A stretch of 64,000 nucleotides of DNA from Sphingobacterium lactis (GCF_011046555.1 NZ_CP049246.1:2170001-2234000); one strand, 5' to 3'. Positions 42,886 through 53,171 are shown, counted from the first letter of the stretch. The notes: generated by a model from the sequence alone, not told the origin. Numbers and translations are program-made.

Positions 42886-45800
42886 CTATTTTAATTTTGA
42901 TTTGGCTTCGTTGAGGAGTTTCTCCACCTCAGCCTTCAATTCGTTGTTTTTTATTAAAAGTAACTGTTTTTCTGTAACCTCGACCAGACGTTGCCCAATA
43001 TATTGCATTTCGGGCTTGCTGCTGTAATGGTTGGCCACCATAGCGCGTGCCAATGGATGGTAGATGTGCGTCACGGCCAATAGCTGCAGGTTCGCGTCGG
43101 TTTTGATCGGATAATTTTGCCGAAGGATTTCCAGGATACTCGTTTTCGAACTCGGGGAAATACTCCGCAGGAAAGGATCATCAAAATACCAGGTACTGTA
43201 ATTCCCAGTAGTATCCACGAATGGGAAGATCGCTCCTGATGCATTGTCGTATTTCTTGCCGTAGAATTTCTCCAGATCGCGAGCCACCTGCTCATTGGAC
43301 ATATCCACCTGTCCCGGTACTTCCCAGGTATTCACCGTTTTCCCGAGCACCAACTCCTCAATGGTCATCAATTTTTTATCGCCCGGAAGCACGAAGATAT
43401 TCGAAAACTTCTGGTTCATAAATGGCATCGTCAGGATATTTCCTGTACGGGCATCGACAATCTTGGTCACAAATTGCAACCCATTTCCATCATCCTGAAC
43501 AAAGATTTGCTTGTCATCTTCGGAGAAGTGGAAATATTTGGAATATTTACTCACCCGGATGCGCTGTCCAAAGGGTTTCCCTGTTTCGATGTTCCAGAGC
43601 CGCATGTGGTCCGCATCATCCGAGATGGCCAACACATCATCCGCATTATTGAACATCATGAACGGAAATTCAATGGTCTTCAACGAAAAGACTTCCTTGT
43701 AATCCGTACTGTTCAACAGCTTGGTACTTCCGTTGTTATCCGTCAGTACGAGGTATTTTCCGGTATTGGAATATCGGCCACTGCTCAGTGTTCCTTTTTC
43801 CTCTTTCAGCACCTTTCCACTGTGCGGGTCGACAATCTTCCACGAGCTTAATCCAACGAGGATAGCCTGCGTAAAGTCCGGAGATATCGTGAATCCGGGG
43901 ATTTCTGCTTTCTCTTCATACTTGAAAATTTGCTTGCCCGTAGCAATATCCCAGGCAGCAAAGCTATTCTTTCCGGTACGGGAAGCGACCTCTTTCTCAT
44001 CCACCTTGAAGATGTACAATTTGGGTTGAGCATCGATCGCCTTTCCAATTGGTTTGCGGCTGGTGAGATCATAGAAATATGTTTTACCACTCTTGCCTTT
44101 CACCAACAGGTTCTTGGTTTTATGCAGCACGATAATAGTCGCGATGTTCTCAGGTGCGGTAATGATATTTTTCGTTTTTGTTCCGTTCTCGAGGTTGAGC
44201 TCATCAATGGATTTACTATCCTTATAGATGGTGTAGGCTACATTTTCGGTAATTCCCGGTACAGCTACGATAAGTTCATTGGGTTCAAAGTACTGCGCCA
44301 ATTGTAAGGGTGCAGCCTTGACATTATCGATAAAAGTTTGGTTATCCGAGCTGACCAGCTGTTGATTCCAGTTTGGCGAGTTATATTGTAAAGCCATATC
44401 ATCCTGTTCCAACATCTTCGTTAGTGGGCTGATAAAGAAAACGTTTCCCGGCAGTGCCGTTGATTTGGCAACTGAACCAGTCGTGAGGTTAAGCTGTGCG
44501 ATCTGTTCATTATTTCCGGCATGCAGCTGACCATTTGTTGTAAACCCGACGTATTTGGCTGTATTTACCTGCGTATTGGTCCATTCTTGGCCTGTCACGA
44601 GATTATAGTAGTTGATGCCGAAATTACCGAACAAGGCAACCTGCTTTCCATCCGGACTAAATGCTGGTGGTTTTGAAGTATACGGTGTTTCTTTACGTAA
44701 TTTCATTGTTGGTGTAGGAGTGGTGATATCAAAGAATAACCATTCATTTTTTTCCTTATGGGCAATCCCTATAAGCAAGAGATCCAATTTTGGCGAAAAA
44801 TAAGAGGTCTCCAATGGATATCCCGAAAGGGTATGCAACAGTTGTTCCTGCTTCGTTTCGGTATTCAGGAGGTATAGCTTTTCCATTTGTTTGAAGAGCA
44901 CCATTTTTCCGTCGCCGGAAACCGCGGAGATGGTCAGAAACGTGCTGTCCGGATTGGCGCGAATGGTTTCAAGCTTATCTTTGTCGATATCATACCGTAC
45001 AATCGAATTATCTACTGTGGTAACATACGCCCGATTGGCTTGATCAAAAGAAGGATAGCGCGCCTGTTTGGTCTTGACCTGTCCCAATTGCTTGATCGGT
45101 TTTCGGTTGATGGCGTCCCAGACTTGGAGCACTTGTGTGAAATCACCGGAACTGGCCCAACCGACCAGCCATTTTCCATTGGGAGAGAACCGCAAGTTGC
45201 CGACATTGATATTCGGCATCAGGGTCATATCATCCTGAACGGCGAGCATGGAATGGGCAAACAATTTGGCGTCATCATCGCCTCGGCGGGTGGCTTCGGC
45301 AATATAGGCCGCACCATCGCCATATTCGCTTTCCGTGAGTTTATTGATCCCTGATGCATAGAGCGACTTGGCGAGGTTTCTTACCGCAGAGTTCCGTTGG
45401 TTCCAAGCGAATATTCCGGCAATGACCGCCAAAATACCCAACACACCGATTACGGCGGCAATGCGTTTGATATTTCTGTTCTTCTGTTTTATTTTCTCGA
45501 GCTGGTAAGCCTGGTCGCGTTTGGTCAATTCCCCGAGCGGAACCCCAAGGATTCCAGAAATAATTTTTAGGAGCGCCAGATCCAACCGTTGTTTATATTC
45601 ATCCACCCGGGATTTGATTTCCTGGTGGGAGAGCCCCTGCTCGTGCAGGTGCATACGATAGGCCTCTGGAGAGGTGAATCCTTCGTCCTGTGTATGCGGA
45701 ATACGGACGTCTGCCGCCAGCACCTCCTCAGGTTTGGACTTGTCCACCTGCCCATCACCATCGACATGATAGCGTAACTCGTCAGGAAAGCACTGTGCCT

Positions 45801-46215
45801 CGGTAATTGTATCACCGTATTCAGGCTCCCCCTTGAGGATTAATGCCATGATTTGTTGGGATTTTCCACTCTGCTTGAAATAGCGGAGCTCATCCCGAAC
45901 ATAGGTGGACCGGGCGGATTTCGGGGAACTGAGGTAGATCAAGTATTCGGAGCGATCCAATGCATCGGTTAGGGAGCCACTTAGGCTGGAACTTGCGGAA
46001 AGCTCCTTCTCATCCTGAAAAACGGGATAGATTTGCCTCGGGATTTCCTTACCTGCGGTATTTTTCTTCCCGATCAGGTCCTGCGGGATTTCGTAGGTCT
46101 CCAGGGCATGGTGCAGCCAATCGGCCCACTTTCGCCCTTCACCTTGATTATCACTATGGCTGTAACTGATAAATGCCTTGTACTGTTTGGCCAATTCCTT
46201 GTTTTGCTCTTCCAT
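42886..46215 (-). CDS. TIR domain, transmembrane helix, beta-propeller protein
   Basis: 1109 residues. The TIR domain is at about 12-125: KAFISYSHSDNQ, VFQDEKELSASSSLSGSLTD, SSPKSARSTYVRDELRYF; Glu 109 is at the expected catalytic position of NAD-cleaving TIRs. A conserved helical connector (DLALLKIISGILGVPLGELT) leads to one TM helix (251-271, AAVIGVLGILAVIAGIFAW). Residues about 330-960 are degenerate beta-propeller blades (FSPNGKWLVGWASSGDF, MRLWNIETGKPFG); the C-terminal 140 residues are helical. With no signal peptide the TIR end should be cytoplasmic and the propeller periplasmic, or the reverse. Such proteins often act in conflict or stress response. Function unproven. Confidence 0.85.
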   Translation of the reverse strand: MEEQNKELAKQYKAFISYSHSDNQGEGRKWADWLHHALETYEIPQDLIGKKNTAGKEIPRQIYPVFQDEKELSASSSLSGSLTDALDRSEYLIYLSSPKSARSTYVRDELRYFKQSGKSQQIMALILKGEPEYGDTITEAQCFPDELRYHVDGDGQVDKSKPEEVLAADVRIPHTQDEGFTSPEAYRMHLHEQGLSHQEIKSRVDEYKQRLDLALLKIISGILGVPLGELTKRDQAYQLEKIKQKNRNIKRIAAVIGVLGILAVIAGIFAWNQRNSAVRNLAKSLYASGINKLTESEYGDGAAYIAEATRRGDDDAKLFAHSMLAVQDDMTLMPNINVGNLRFSPNGKWLVGWASSGDFTQVLQVWDAINRKPIKQLGQVKTKQARYPSFDQANRAYVTTVDNSIVRYDIDKDKLETIRANPDSTFLTISAVSGDGKMVLFKQMEKLYLLNTETKQEQLLHTLSGYPLETSYFSPKLDLLLIGIAHKEKNEWLFFDITTPTPTMKLRKETPYTSKPPAFSPDGKQVALFGNFGINYYNLVTGQEWTNTQVNTAKYVGFTTNGQLHAGNNEQIAQLNLTTGSVAKSTALPGNVFFISPLTKMLEQDDMALQYNSPNWNQQLVSSDNQTFIDNVKAAPLQLAQYFEPNELIVAVPGITENVAYTIYKDSKSIDELNLENGTKTKNIITAPENIATIIVLHKTKNLLVKGKSGKTYFYDLTSRKPIGKAIDAQPKLYIFKVDEKEVASRTGKNSFAAWDIATGKQIFKYEEKAEIPGFTISPDFTQAILVGLSSWKIVDPHSGKVLKEEKGTLSSGRYSNTGKYLVLTDNNGSTKLLNSTDYKEVFSLKTIEFPFMMFNNADDVLAISDDADHMRLWNIETGKPFGQRIRVSKYSKYFHFSEDDKQIFVQDDGNGLQFVTKIVDARTGNILTMPFMNQKFSNIFVLPGDKKLMTIEELVLGKTVNTWEVPGQVDMSNEQVARDLEKFYGKKYDNASGAIFPFVDTTGNYSTWYFDDPFLRSISPSSKTSILEILRQNYPIKTDANLQLLAVTHIYHPLARAMVANHYSSKPEMQYIGQRLVEVTEKQLLLIKNNELKAEVEKLLNEAKSKLK

Positions 46216-46668
46216 AAGAAGGATTTTTTAATGATGTAACCGTTAAAATTTCACATGAAATCCATACCGTAGCCCACAGCACCGGGCCAAGCTGCTTCGA
46301 GTAGGGGGCAGCTAGGCAAACTTTCCATAAATAGGTTCCCTTTCCAAATCCGAAAAGAAACGACATCGTGGTAGAATATCAATTTTGTTTTACAAAAACC
46401 AATCCTTTTTTAATTAAATGTTTAAACATCTGTGTTTTAATTCGCGTGAAATAACTTTTAGTAGGGTTAGGGCAAGATTTTAGCATATTAAATTTTCATG
46501 AATTCTTATAGACTTTCCACTGTTTATTGAATTTCGATACCAAACCTTTTGTAAAATATTCTTGATGAATCCTTGTTTTCTGAAATCTTTTATACCTTTA
46601 AAAACCTTTTTTAGAACAAGCGATTATTTACTGAGCAGGAATTATTATTCGTAATTTGATCGTTTTAC
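46216..46668. promoter_or_regulatory. divergent promoter region between TIR gene and GH31 gene
   Basis: 453 bp, A+T-rich, no gene. It contains the ATGTTTAAACAT palindrome at 46418-46429 and, just before the GH31 start, a TAATTTG that could be part of a -7 element. Otherwise featureless. Confidence 0.5.
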
Positions 46669-49600
46669 ATGTATAAAAACAAACACAAGCTCTTTTGGGC
46701 ATTGGCGTTGCCGCTGATGCTTGGAGCACCCACTGCCGTAGCTCACGGTGCAGAACCAGCCATGAGCCAACAGCGTGATACATCGGCTGTAGTAGCGGTA
46801 GCTCAAATCAATCCCACCACCGTTGAAATCCTTTTTCAGAATCAGCAACGTTTGGTCTTGGATTTTTATGGGAAGAATATTTTCCGACTATTCCAAGATC
46901 CAAAGGGAGGAATCCTACGGGATCCCGAAGCTAAACCTGAAGCACAGATCCTGGTCGATCAGCCTCGGAGGGAAGCGGGTAAGATCAATATCTCAGCGAC
47001 TGCGGATTCCTATGTCATCTCCACGGCAGAAGTTGCCTTTTCCATTGCTAAGAACTCCGGCCTGTTTCAGGTGACCAATGTGAAGAACAAGCAGCTGGTC
47101 CTGGAAAATACCGATGCCATTTCCTTTGGTAAAAAAAGGGTTGAAATTCAATTTAAGGCGAATCCTGATGAATATTTCTATGGTGGAGGCGTGCAGAACG
47201 GTCGTTTTTCGCACAAGGATAAAGCCATAGCCATTGAGAACACCAACAATTGGACGGATGGCGGGGTAGCATCGCCCACACCTTTCTATTGGTCAACAAA
47301 AGGGTATGGCATCATGTGGTACACCTTCAAGAAAGGGAAATACGATTTTGGTAAATCGAACTCCGGCCAGGTGTCCCTAGGCCATGATACCGATTATCTG
47401 GACCTGTTCCTGATGGTGAGCGATTCGCCAGTGGGCGTCCTGAATGATTTCTATCAATTGACCGGAAACCCGGTACTATTGCCGAAGTTTGGCTTTTATC
47501 AAGGTCATCTCAATGCATATAACCGTGATTATTGGAAGGAGGACCCCCAAGGGATTTTGTTTGAAGATGGCAAGCGTTATAAAGAGAGCCAGAAGGATCA
47601 AAGTGGCGTCAAGGAATCGCTGAATGGCGAAAAGAATAACTATCAATTTTCAGCGCGTGCGGTCATCGACCGATATGAACAGCACGATATGCCTTTGGGG
47701 TGGATCCTGCCGAACGATGGCTACGGAGCCGGATACGGGCAGGAAAAAACCTTGGATGGAAATATAGCGAATCTGAAGAGTTTAGGGGATTATGCGCGTT
47801 CGAAAGGGGTAGAGATCGGTCTCTGGACCCAATCTGATCTGCATCCCAAAGACAGCATCGATGCATTACTGCAACGCGATATAGTGAAGGAAGTTCGGGA
47901 TGCCGGCGTGCGAGTCCTGAAAACGGATGTGGCTTGGGTTGGCGCCGGATATTCCTTTGGCTTGAATGGTGTCGCGGATGTGGGGCACATTATGCCATAC
48001 TATGGACAGGATGCACGGCCATTTATTATTTCCCTGGACGGTTGGGCGGGTACCCAACGGTATGCAGGCATCTGGTCGGGTGACCAAACTGGAGGACAAT
48101 GGGAATATATACGCTTCCACATCCCGACATACATCGGATCCGGACTTTCCGGACAGCCCAATATCACCTCCGATATGGACGGCATCTTCGGCGGCAAGAA
48201 TACCCGAGTGAATACCCGTGACTTCCAATGGAAAACCTTTACCCCCATGGAACTCAATATGGATGGCTGGGGATCCAATGAAAAATATCCACATGCCCTC
48301 GGTGAACCCTATACCTCCATCAACCGACATTATCTTAAGTGGAAATCGGAATTGATGCCGTATGCCTACAGCATCGCCAAGGAAGCCATCAACGGGAAAC
48401 CCATGATTCGCGCCATGATGTTGGATTATCCAAATCCATATACATTGGGCACGGCTACACAATATCAATTTCTTTACGGGCGGTCACTGCTCGTTGCACC
48501 GATCTATCAGGAAACTAAAGTCGATGCGGAGGGGAATGATATCCGGAATGGGATATACCTGCCTGAAGGGCAATGGGTAGATTATTTTACGGGAGAATTG
48601 TACCAAGGGAATACCATCATCAATACCTACGATGCGCCCATTTGGAAAACTCCGGTATTCGTCAAGATGGGAGCCATTCTTCCGTTGGACAACCCCCACA
48701 ACAATATCCAGCAAATCAATCCGAATCAGCGGATTTATGAAATCTACCCTTCAGGAAAATCGAATTTCTATGCGTATGACGATGATGGGATCACCCAAGC
48801 CTACCTGCAGCAACAAGGTGTTAGCACCTGCATCGAATCGGATGTGAATGATAAGGGGCGGGTAGAGATCGTTGTCCATCCTGCGGAAGGTGATTTTGAA
48901 GGATTTATAAAGGAGAAAGGGACGGAATTCAGGGTAAATATGACCCAAGCCCCCAAAAAGGTACTGGCGAAAATAGGCAAGAAAAACATAAGGCTCCGTG
49001 AAGCAAAGTCCAAGGCAGAATTTGACAGCCAGGATAATGTATATTACTATGAGCCGCGCCCAAATTTAAATCAATTTGCTACGAAGGGGAGTCCTTTTGC
49101 ATCAGTGGAGATCATCAAGAACCCCATGCTTTACGTGAAGGTGGAGAAAACCGATGTTTCCCAGGATGCCGTAGGGTTGACCATCGAAGGATTCGCTTAC
49201 AATCCGCCAAATACGTATAAGAAATCCTCGGGACAGCTCGCTGCGCCATCACAGGTTGCAGTGGCTCCAGATCATATCAAGGCCTATACGCTACGACCAA
49301 GTTGGACTGCAGTTCCCAACGCCGATTATTACGAAATCGAATTCCAGGACATGACGTATTCCCTCATCCGGGATACGAGCCTGTTGTTCGAGGGCTTAAA
49401 ACCTGAAACGCAATATGCTTTCAAGATCCGATCGGTCAACAAGGATGGCCATTCCGATTGGCAGGCTTTCCAACAGCAGACGAAATCCGATCCATTGGAA
49501 TTTGCAATCCGTGGTGCAAAGGGCCAAACATCCGTGCCTAACCAAGGTTCCGAGGGTGTGAACAACCTGTTTGATTTCGATGAAGGAAACATGTGGCATA

Positions 49601-50517
49601 CGAAATGGGGACAAAAAGCGGTTCCATTTGACCTGATTATCGACCTGAACAGCTTCAATGATCTCGACAAATTCCAGTACCTGCCACGGTCGGGTAGAGG
49701 GAATGGTATTTTATTGGAAGGCAAGGTATATACATCCAACGATAAGGAAAACTGGTCCGAAGCAGGTTCGTTCACCTGGGAAAATACAGATGCCATGAAA
49801 GAATTTGTCTTTGCAGCACACCCCAATGCGCGGTACGTGAAACTGGCGGTCACAAAAGGGGTTGGTGACTTTGGTTCCGGACGGGAGTTGTATGTCTTTA
49901 AGGTGCCAGGCACAGAAAGTTACCGACCTGGCGATATCAACAATGATAAACTCATCGATAGCAATGACTTGACCTCCTATTCCAACTATACCGGTTTGCG
50001 GCAGGGCGATGCTGATTTTGAAGGCTATGTCAGCAATGGCGACATCAACAAAAATGGCTTGATCGATGCCTATGATATTTCCGTGGTGGCCACGCAACTG
50101 GAAGGTGGGGTGGACGCCGATGATAAGGATCAGGTCTCCGGGAAAATGAACCTTACTACCGCTAAAGCAACTTACAGCAAGGACGAAATAATGGAAGTAC
50201 TCCTCAAAGGCGAACAGCTGCAAGGCGTCAATGCCTTCTCCTTCGCGTTGCCGTACAATCCGCAGGATCTGGAATATTTGGGTATGGAGAAAGTTGCCGC
50301 CTTCCCGATGGAGAATTTGAGCAATGACCGTCTGCATTCCAATGGGCAGAAAGCATTGTACCCGACCTTCATCAATATCGGTGATCAGGATGTGCTATCA
50401 ATTCAGAATGAGGTGATTGTGAAGATACGATTTAAGGTGAAACGGAATTACAAAGTCAATTTGACGGTTAAGGACGGCATCTTGGTTGGTAAGAATTTGA
50501 AAACCGAAAAATTCTAA
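46669..50517 (+). CDS. modular GH31 glucosidase with FN3, F5/8-type, dockerin-like and cohesin-like modules
   Basis: 1282 residues with a signal peptide (LFWALALPLMLGAPTAVAHG). The GH31 barrel has nucleophile Asp 420 in VLKTDVAW and acid/base Asp 472 in WSGDQTGG. After the barrel and beta domains: FN3 (about 865-945), an F5/8-type C (CBM32-like) module (about 950-1080), a dockerin-like pair of Ca2+ loops (GDINNDKLIDSNDL near 1088 and GDINKNGLIDAYDI), and a C-terminal module resembling cohesin. It should release glucose from an alpha-glucan outside the cell. The closest described enzymes are Bacteroidota GH31 proteins of this layout; the substrate is not known. Confidence 0.9.
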   Translation: MYKNKHKLFWALALPLMLGAPTAVAHGAEPAMSQQRDTSAVVAVAQINPTTVEILFQNQQRLVLDFYGKNIFRLFQDPKGGILRDPEAKPEAQILVDQPRREAGKINISATADSYVISTAEVAFSIAKNSGLFQVTNVKNKQLVLENTDAISFGKKRVEIQFKANPDEYFYGGGVQNGRFSHKDKAIAIENTNNWTDGGVASPTPFYWSTKGYGIMWYTFKKGKYDFGKSNSGQVSLGHDTDYLDLFLMVSDSPVGVLNDFYQLTGNPVLLPKFGFYQGHLNAYNRDYWKEDPQGILFEDGKRYKESQKDQSGVKESLNGEKNNYQFSARAVIDRYEQHDMPLGWILPNDGYGAGYGQEKTLDGNIANLKSLGDYARSKGVEIGLWTQSDLHPKDSIDALLQRDIVKEVRDAGVRVLKTDVAWVGAGYSFGLNGVADVGHIMPYYGQDARPFIISLDGWAGTQRYAGIWSGDQTGGQWEYIRFHIPTYIGSGLSGQPNITSDMDGIFGGKNTRVNTRDFQWKTFTPMELNMDGWGSNEKYPHALGEPYTSINRHYLKWKSELMPYAYSIAKEAINGKPMIRAMMLDYPNPYTLGTATQYQFLYGRSLLVAPIYQETKVDAEGNDIRNGIYLPEGQWVDYFTGELYQGNTIINTYDAPIWKTPVFVKMGAILPLDNPHNNIQQINPNQRIYEIYPSGKSNFYAYDDDGITQAYLQQQGVSTCIESDVNDKGRVEIVVHPAEGDFEGFIKEKGTEFRVNMTQAPKKVLAKIGKKNIRLREAKSKAEFDSQDNVYYYEPRPNLNQFATKGSPFASVEIIKNPMLYVKVEKTDVSQDAVGLTIEGFAYNPPNTYKKSSGQLAAPSQVAVAPDHIKAYTLRPSWTAVPNADYYEIEFQDMTYSLIRDTSLLFEGLKPETQYAFKIRSVNKDGHSDWQAFQQQTKSDPLEFAIRGAKGQTSVPNQGSEGVNNLFDFDEGNMWHTKWGQKAVPFDLIIDLNSFNDLDKFQYLPRSGRGNGILLEGKVYTSNDKENWSEAGSFTWENTDAMKEFVFAAHPNARYVKLAVTKGVGDFGSGRELYVFKVPGTESYRPGDINNDKLIDSNDLTSYSNYTGLRQGDADFEGYVSNGDINKNGLIDAYDISVVATQLEGGVDADDKDQVSGKMNLTTAKATYSKDEIMEVLLKGEQLQGVNAFSFALPYNPQDLEYLGMEKVAAFPMENLSNDRLHSNGQKALYPTFINIGDQDVLSIQNEVIVKIRFKVKRNYKVNLTVKDGILVGKNLKTEKF

Positions 50518-50689
50518 TAGAATAGGAGCACTATGGGTCGACTTCCAGATTTTGATTGAACTTACGTTATCTGCTTGTATTATTGATTTGGCAATATATA
50601 AATTTAAACAAGCTTTTTTAGATACGTTGTATACTAACAAAACACCAAGCTCATAATCTGTTCCTAACCCAAACCCTCCTAAAAATAAG

Positions 50690-50733
50690 AAGGACCGCAT
50701 TGCTTGACCAGATGGCCAGGCTTTGCGGTCCTT
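50690..50733. terminator. terminator, bidirectional
   Basis: AAGGACCGCA and TGCGGTCCTT (10-bp stem) with an inner TGGCCA; A- and T-rich sides. It lies between the GH31 and YceI genes, which converge. Confidence 0.85.
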
Positions 50734-50754
50734 TGTATAATTAGGCGTTATTAC

Positions 50755-51282
50755 TTATGCAAGTACAAACTGTAAGTCAGCTTGGAATTTAACATCCTCG
50801 CTCACCATCACACCACCAGTTTCCAAAGCAGCATTCCAAGTCAATCCGAATTCGTTACGGTTGATTTTACCTTTTACGGTGTAACCTGCTTTCTGGTTAC
50901 CCCAAGGATCTTTACCAATACCACCGAATTCTACCTCAAAGGTTACCGGTTTGGTCACGTCCTTGATGGTTAAATCACCGGACAGTTGATATTCGTCGTC
51001 GCTGGTTTTCTTGATCCCAGTGGATACAAACTTAATTTCCGGGAATTGCGATACCGCGAAGAAATCCTCACTCTTCAAGTGTTGGTCACGCTGACCGTTT
51101 TTCGTGTTGATGGAGTCCGCTTTGATATCCACGGATACGTGTTTTGCACCGTCCAATGCTTCATCCGCATTATCCACTACCACGTTGAAGTTCTCAAAAT
51201 GACCTTTTACAGTAGAGATCATCATGTGTTTCACTTTAAATTCGATTTCGCTGTGTGCAGCGTCCAAGTTCCAATTTGCCAT
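50755..51282 (-). CDS. YceI-family protein
   Basis: 175 residues. NLDAAHSEIEFKVKHMMIST, SINTKNGQRDQHLKSEDFFA and LSGDLTIKDVTKPVTFEVEF match YceI proteins, lipocalin-like isoprenoid binders. No signal peptide is present, so this one is cytoplasmic. It is a single-gene unit. Confidence 0.93.
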   Translation of the reverse strand: MANWNLDAAHSEIEFKVKHMMISTVKGHFENFNVVVDNADEALDGAKHVSVDIKADSINTKNGQRDQHLKSEDFFAVSQFPEIKFVSTGIKKTSDDEYQLSGDLTIKDVTKPVTFEVEFGGIGKDPWGNQKAGYTVKGKINRNEFGLTWNAALETGGVMVSEDVKFQADLQFVLA

Positions 51283-51514
51283 AATATTTTTTTCTATTTT
51301 ATTTTTCTATTGTTTGTTGCAACAAATATCAGGGTAAAAATGTTTGTGCACATTGATGTATGTTAAGAAATGTTTTTCTCCTCTGGGGCAACCTTTATAA
51401 TATGCGGTTTGGAAAAAATAATCAGTTGATACTGAATACATGACAAAAAAATTACGGTTAAAATCTGTTAAAGGTATTTGATGAATTGATTCTCGTAGTA
51501 TATTTGGCAACGAA

Positions 51515-51919
51515 ATGAAAATGATAATCACACTGATGTTATTCTTTGCCTTCCTGCTCATCAGGAGCGGCAATAGCCATGAGGTTATCAATTCATCGAC
51601 CCGACCGGCGATCAGCTTTATGGAGAACCATCTCCATCATGACCTAAAGCTTGATCAGCGGCAAGATCAACAAATTTTAGTTTCTTCAGCAAGTAGCCAT
51701 GGTGCGCATGGTGGTGATCACGTCATCATCAGTGAGCAGGAGGCCGAGGATTTCCAACTTTGGAAAGACTACCACCTTTCGATGGCTTTCTATGCCTGTT
51801 TGATTGCTTTTACCTTTTTGGTATTTGGTACCCAACGTTGGGTACCCGCACTGGTAGACCGTGCCCACTTAAAGGCCGGCAACCCTTTATTTATCTCCCT
51901 GCGTTCCCTACGTATTTAA
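51515..51919 (+). CDS. His-rich membrane protein of unknown function
   Basis: 134 residues: a hydrophobic N-terminus (MKMIITLMLFFAFLLIRSGN), a His-rich loop (HLHHDLKLDQRQDQ, then SSHGAHGGDHVI) and a second helix (LSMAFYACLIAFTFLVFGTQ). It precedes the RND efflux operon by 169 bp on the same strand and may be part of that regulon, for instance as a metal-binding accessory. Support is moderate, from length and membrane pattern. Confidence 0.5.
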   Translation: MKMIITLMLFFAFLLIRSGNSHEVINSSTRPAISFMENHLHHDLKLDQRQDQQILVSSASSHGAHGGDHVIISEQEAEDFQLWKDYHLSMAFYACLIAFTFLVFGTQRWVPALVDRAHLKAGNPLFISLRSLRI

Positions 51920-52088
51920 GATTATCCTATTATCAATAGTCATCGCGTAACCGTATTGCTGTTGTAATGGCATAGCTTTGCCCATTCCGACCATACCTGC
52001 TTCATGATGTACTATTGGATGTCCATATCCCTCGTATGGCTCATTTCCCATACTACATTCAATTTTAGTTTATACATAGCAAATAATC

Positions 52089-53171
52089 ATGAAGAGAGTT
52101 CTTGTACTCATGGGTTTGGCGGCTGCATGTAGCCAGTTCGCCTGTTCCCACAAAACCGAAGAAAAACAAGAGGGCGTAAAATATACTGCGACCTCACCTG
52201 CCGAATTGGATACCAGCTTCAACAGGGAGTATGTATCCCAGATCAAGTCCATCCGCAATATTGAGCTCCGTGCCCTAGAGAAGGGGTATCTGGAGCAGAT
52301 CTATGTGGATGAAGGGCAAACGGTGCGTAAAGGGCAACTGCTGTTCCGCATTATGCCCCGCATGTACCAGGCCGAACTGAAGAAGCAACAGGCCGAAGTC
52401 AGCGTGGCACAGATTGAGGTAGAGAACACCAAGAACCTCGCCGATAAGCAAATCGTGTCGCCGAATGAACTCGCGATGGCCAAAGCCAAACTGGACCGTG
52501 CTAAAGCGGAGGCCAACATCGCTGCGCTGCATCTTTCCTTTACAGAAGTGCGGGCCCCTTTTGATGGTACCATCGACCGGATCCCCTTGAAATTGGGGAG
52601 TTTGGTGGATGAAGGTGAATTGCTGACCAGTCTATCGGACAACAGCCAGATGTTTGCCTACTTCAATGTATCCGAACCGGAATACCTCGATTACCAACGC
52701 AATGTTGCCAACCGTGGCGATAACCACGTCAGCCTATTGCTGGCCAATAACGAGCAGATGGATCAGAAAGGTGTGGTCGAGACCATCGAAGGTGAATTCG
52801 ATATAGAAACCGGAAATATCGCTTTTCGAGCCAGATTTCCAAATCCCAATAAACTGCTGCGCAATGGTGAGACGGGCAAAGTCCTGATGACCATGCCTAT
52901 GAAACATGCGTTGATCATCCCACAGCGGGCCACTTATGAGGTACAGGACAAGAAATATGTCTACCTGATCGCAAAGGATGGCAAGATCAGTTCCAAACAG
53001 ATCAAGGTCAAAGCGTCACTACCGGATCTGTATGTCATTGCAGAGGGCATTACTGCCAATGATAAGATCCTGCTGGATGGTATCCAGAAAGTAAAGGACG
53101 ATGACAAGATCACCTACACTTTCGTACAACCTAGAGCGGCCATCTCGAACCTCAAGTTGAAAACAGAATAA
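52089..53171 (+). CDS. RND efflux periplasmic adaptor (lipoprotein)
   Basis: 360 residues. A lipoprotein signal (MGLAAACSQ) precedes the biotinyl-lipoyl half (YLEQIYVDEGQTVRKGQLLF), the coiled-coil hairpin (QAEVSVAQIEVENTKNLADK) and the second lipoyl half (RAPFDGTIDRIPLKLGSLVD). It bridges the inner-membrane pump and the outer-membrane channel. It is 22 bp upstream of the pump gene. Confidence 0.95.
   Translation: MKRVLVLMGLAAACSQFACSHKTEEKQEGVKYTATSPAELDTSFNREYVSQIKSIRNIELRALEKGYLEQIYVDEGQTVRKGQLLFRIMPRMYQAELKKQQAEVSVAQIEVENTKNLADKQIVSPNELAMAKAKLDRAKAEANIAALHLSFTEVRAPFDGTIDRIPLKLGSLVDEGELLTSLSDNSQMFAYFNVSEPEYLDYQRNVANRGDNHVSLLLANNEQMDQKGVVETIEGEFDIETGNIAFRARFPNPNKLLRNGETGKVLMTMPMKHALIIPQRATYEVQDKKYVYLIAKDGKISSKQIKVKASLPDLYVIAEGITANDKILLDGIQKVKDDDKITYTFVQPRAAISNLKLKTE

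Noticed and set aside
49711..50337. 208-codon minus-strand frame over GH31 C-terminus
   Set aside because: Antisense to the dockerin-like and cohesin-like region; no independent evidence.
51307..51591. 94-codon minus-strand frame between YceI and the His-rich gene
   Set aside because: Overlaps the start of the better-supported plus-strand gene and has no signal or domain.
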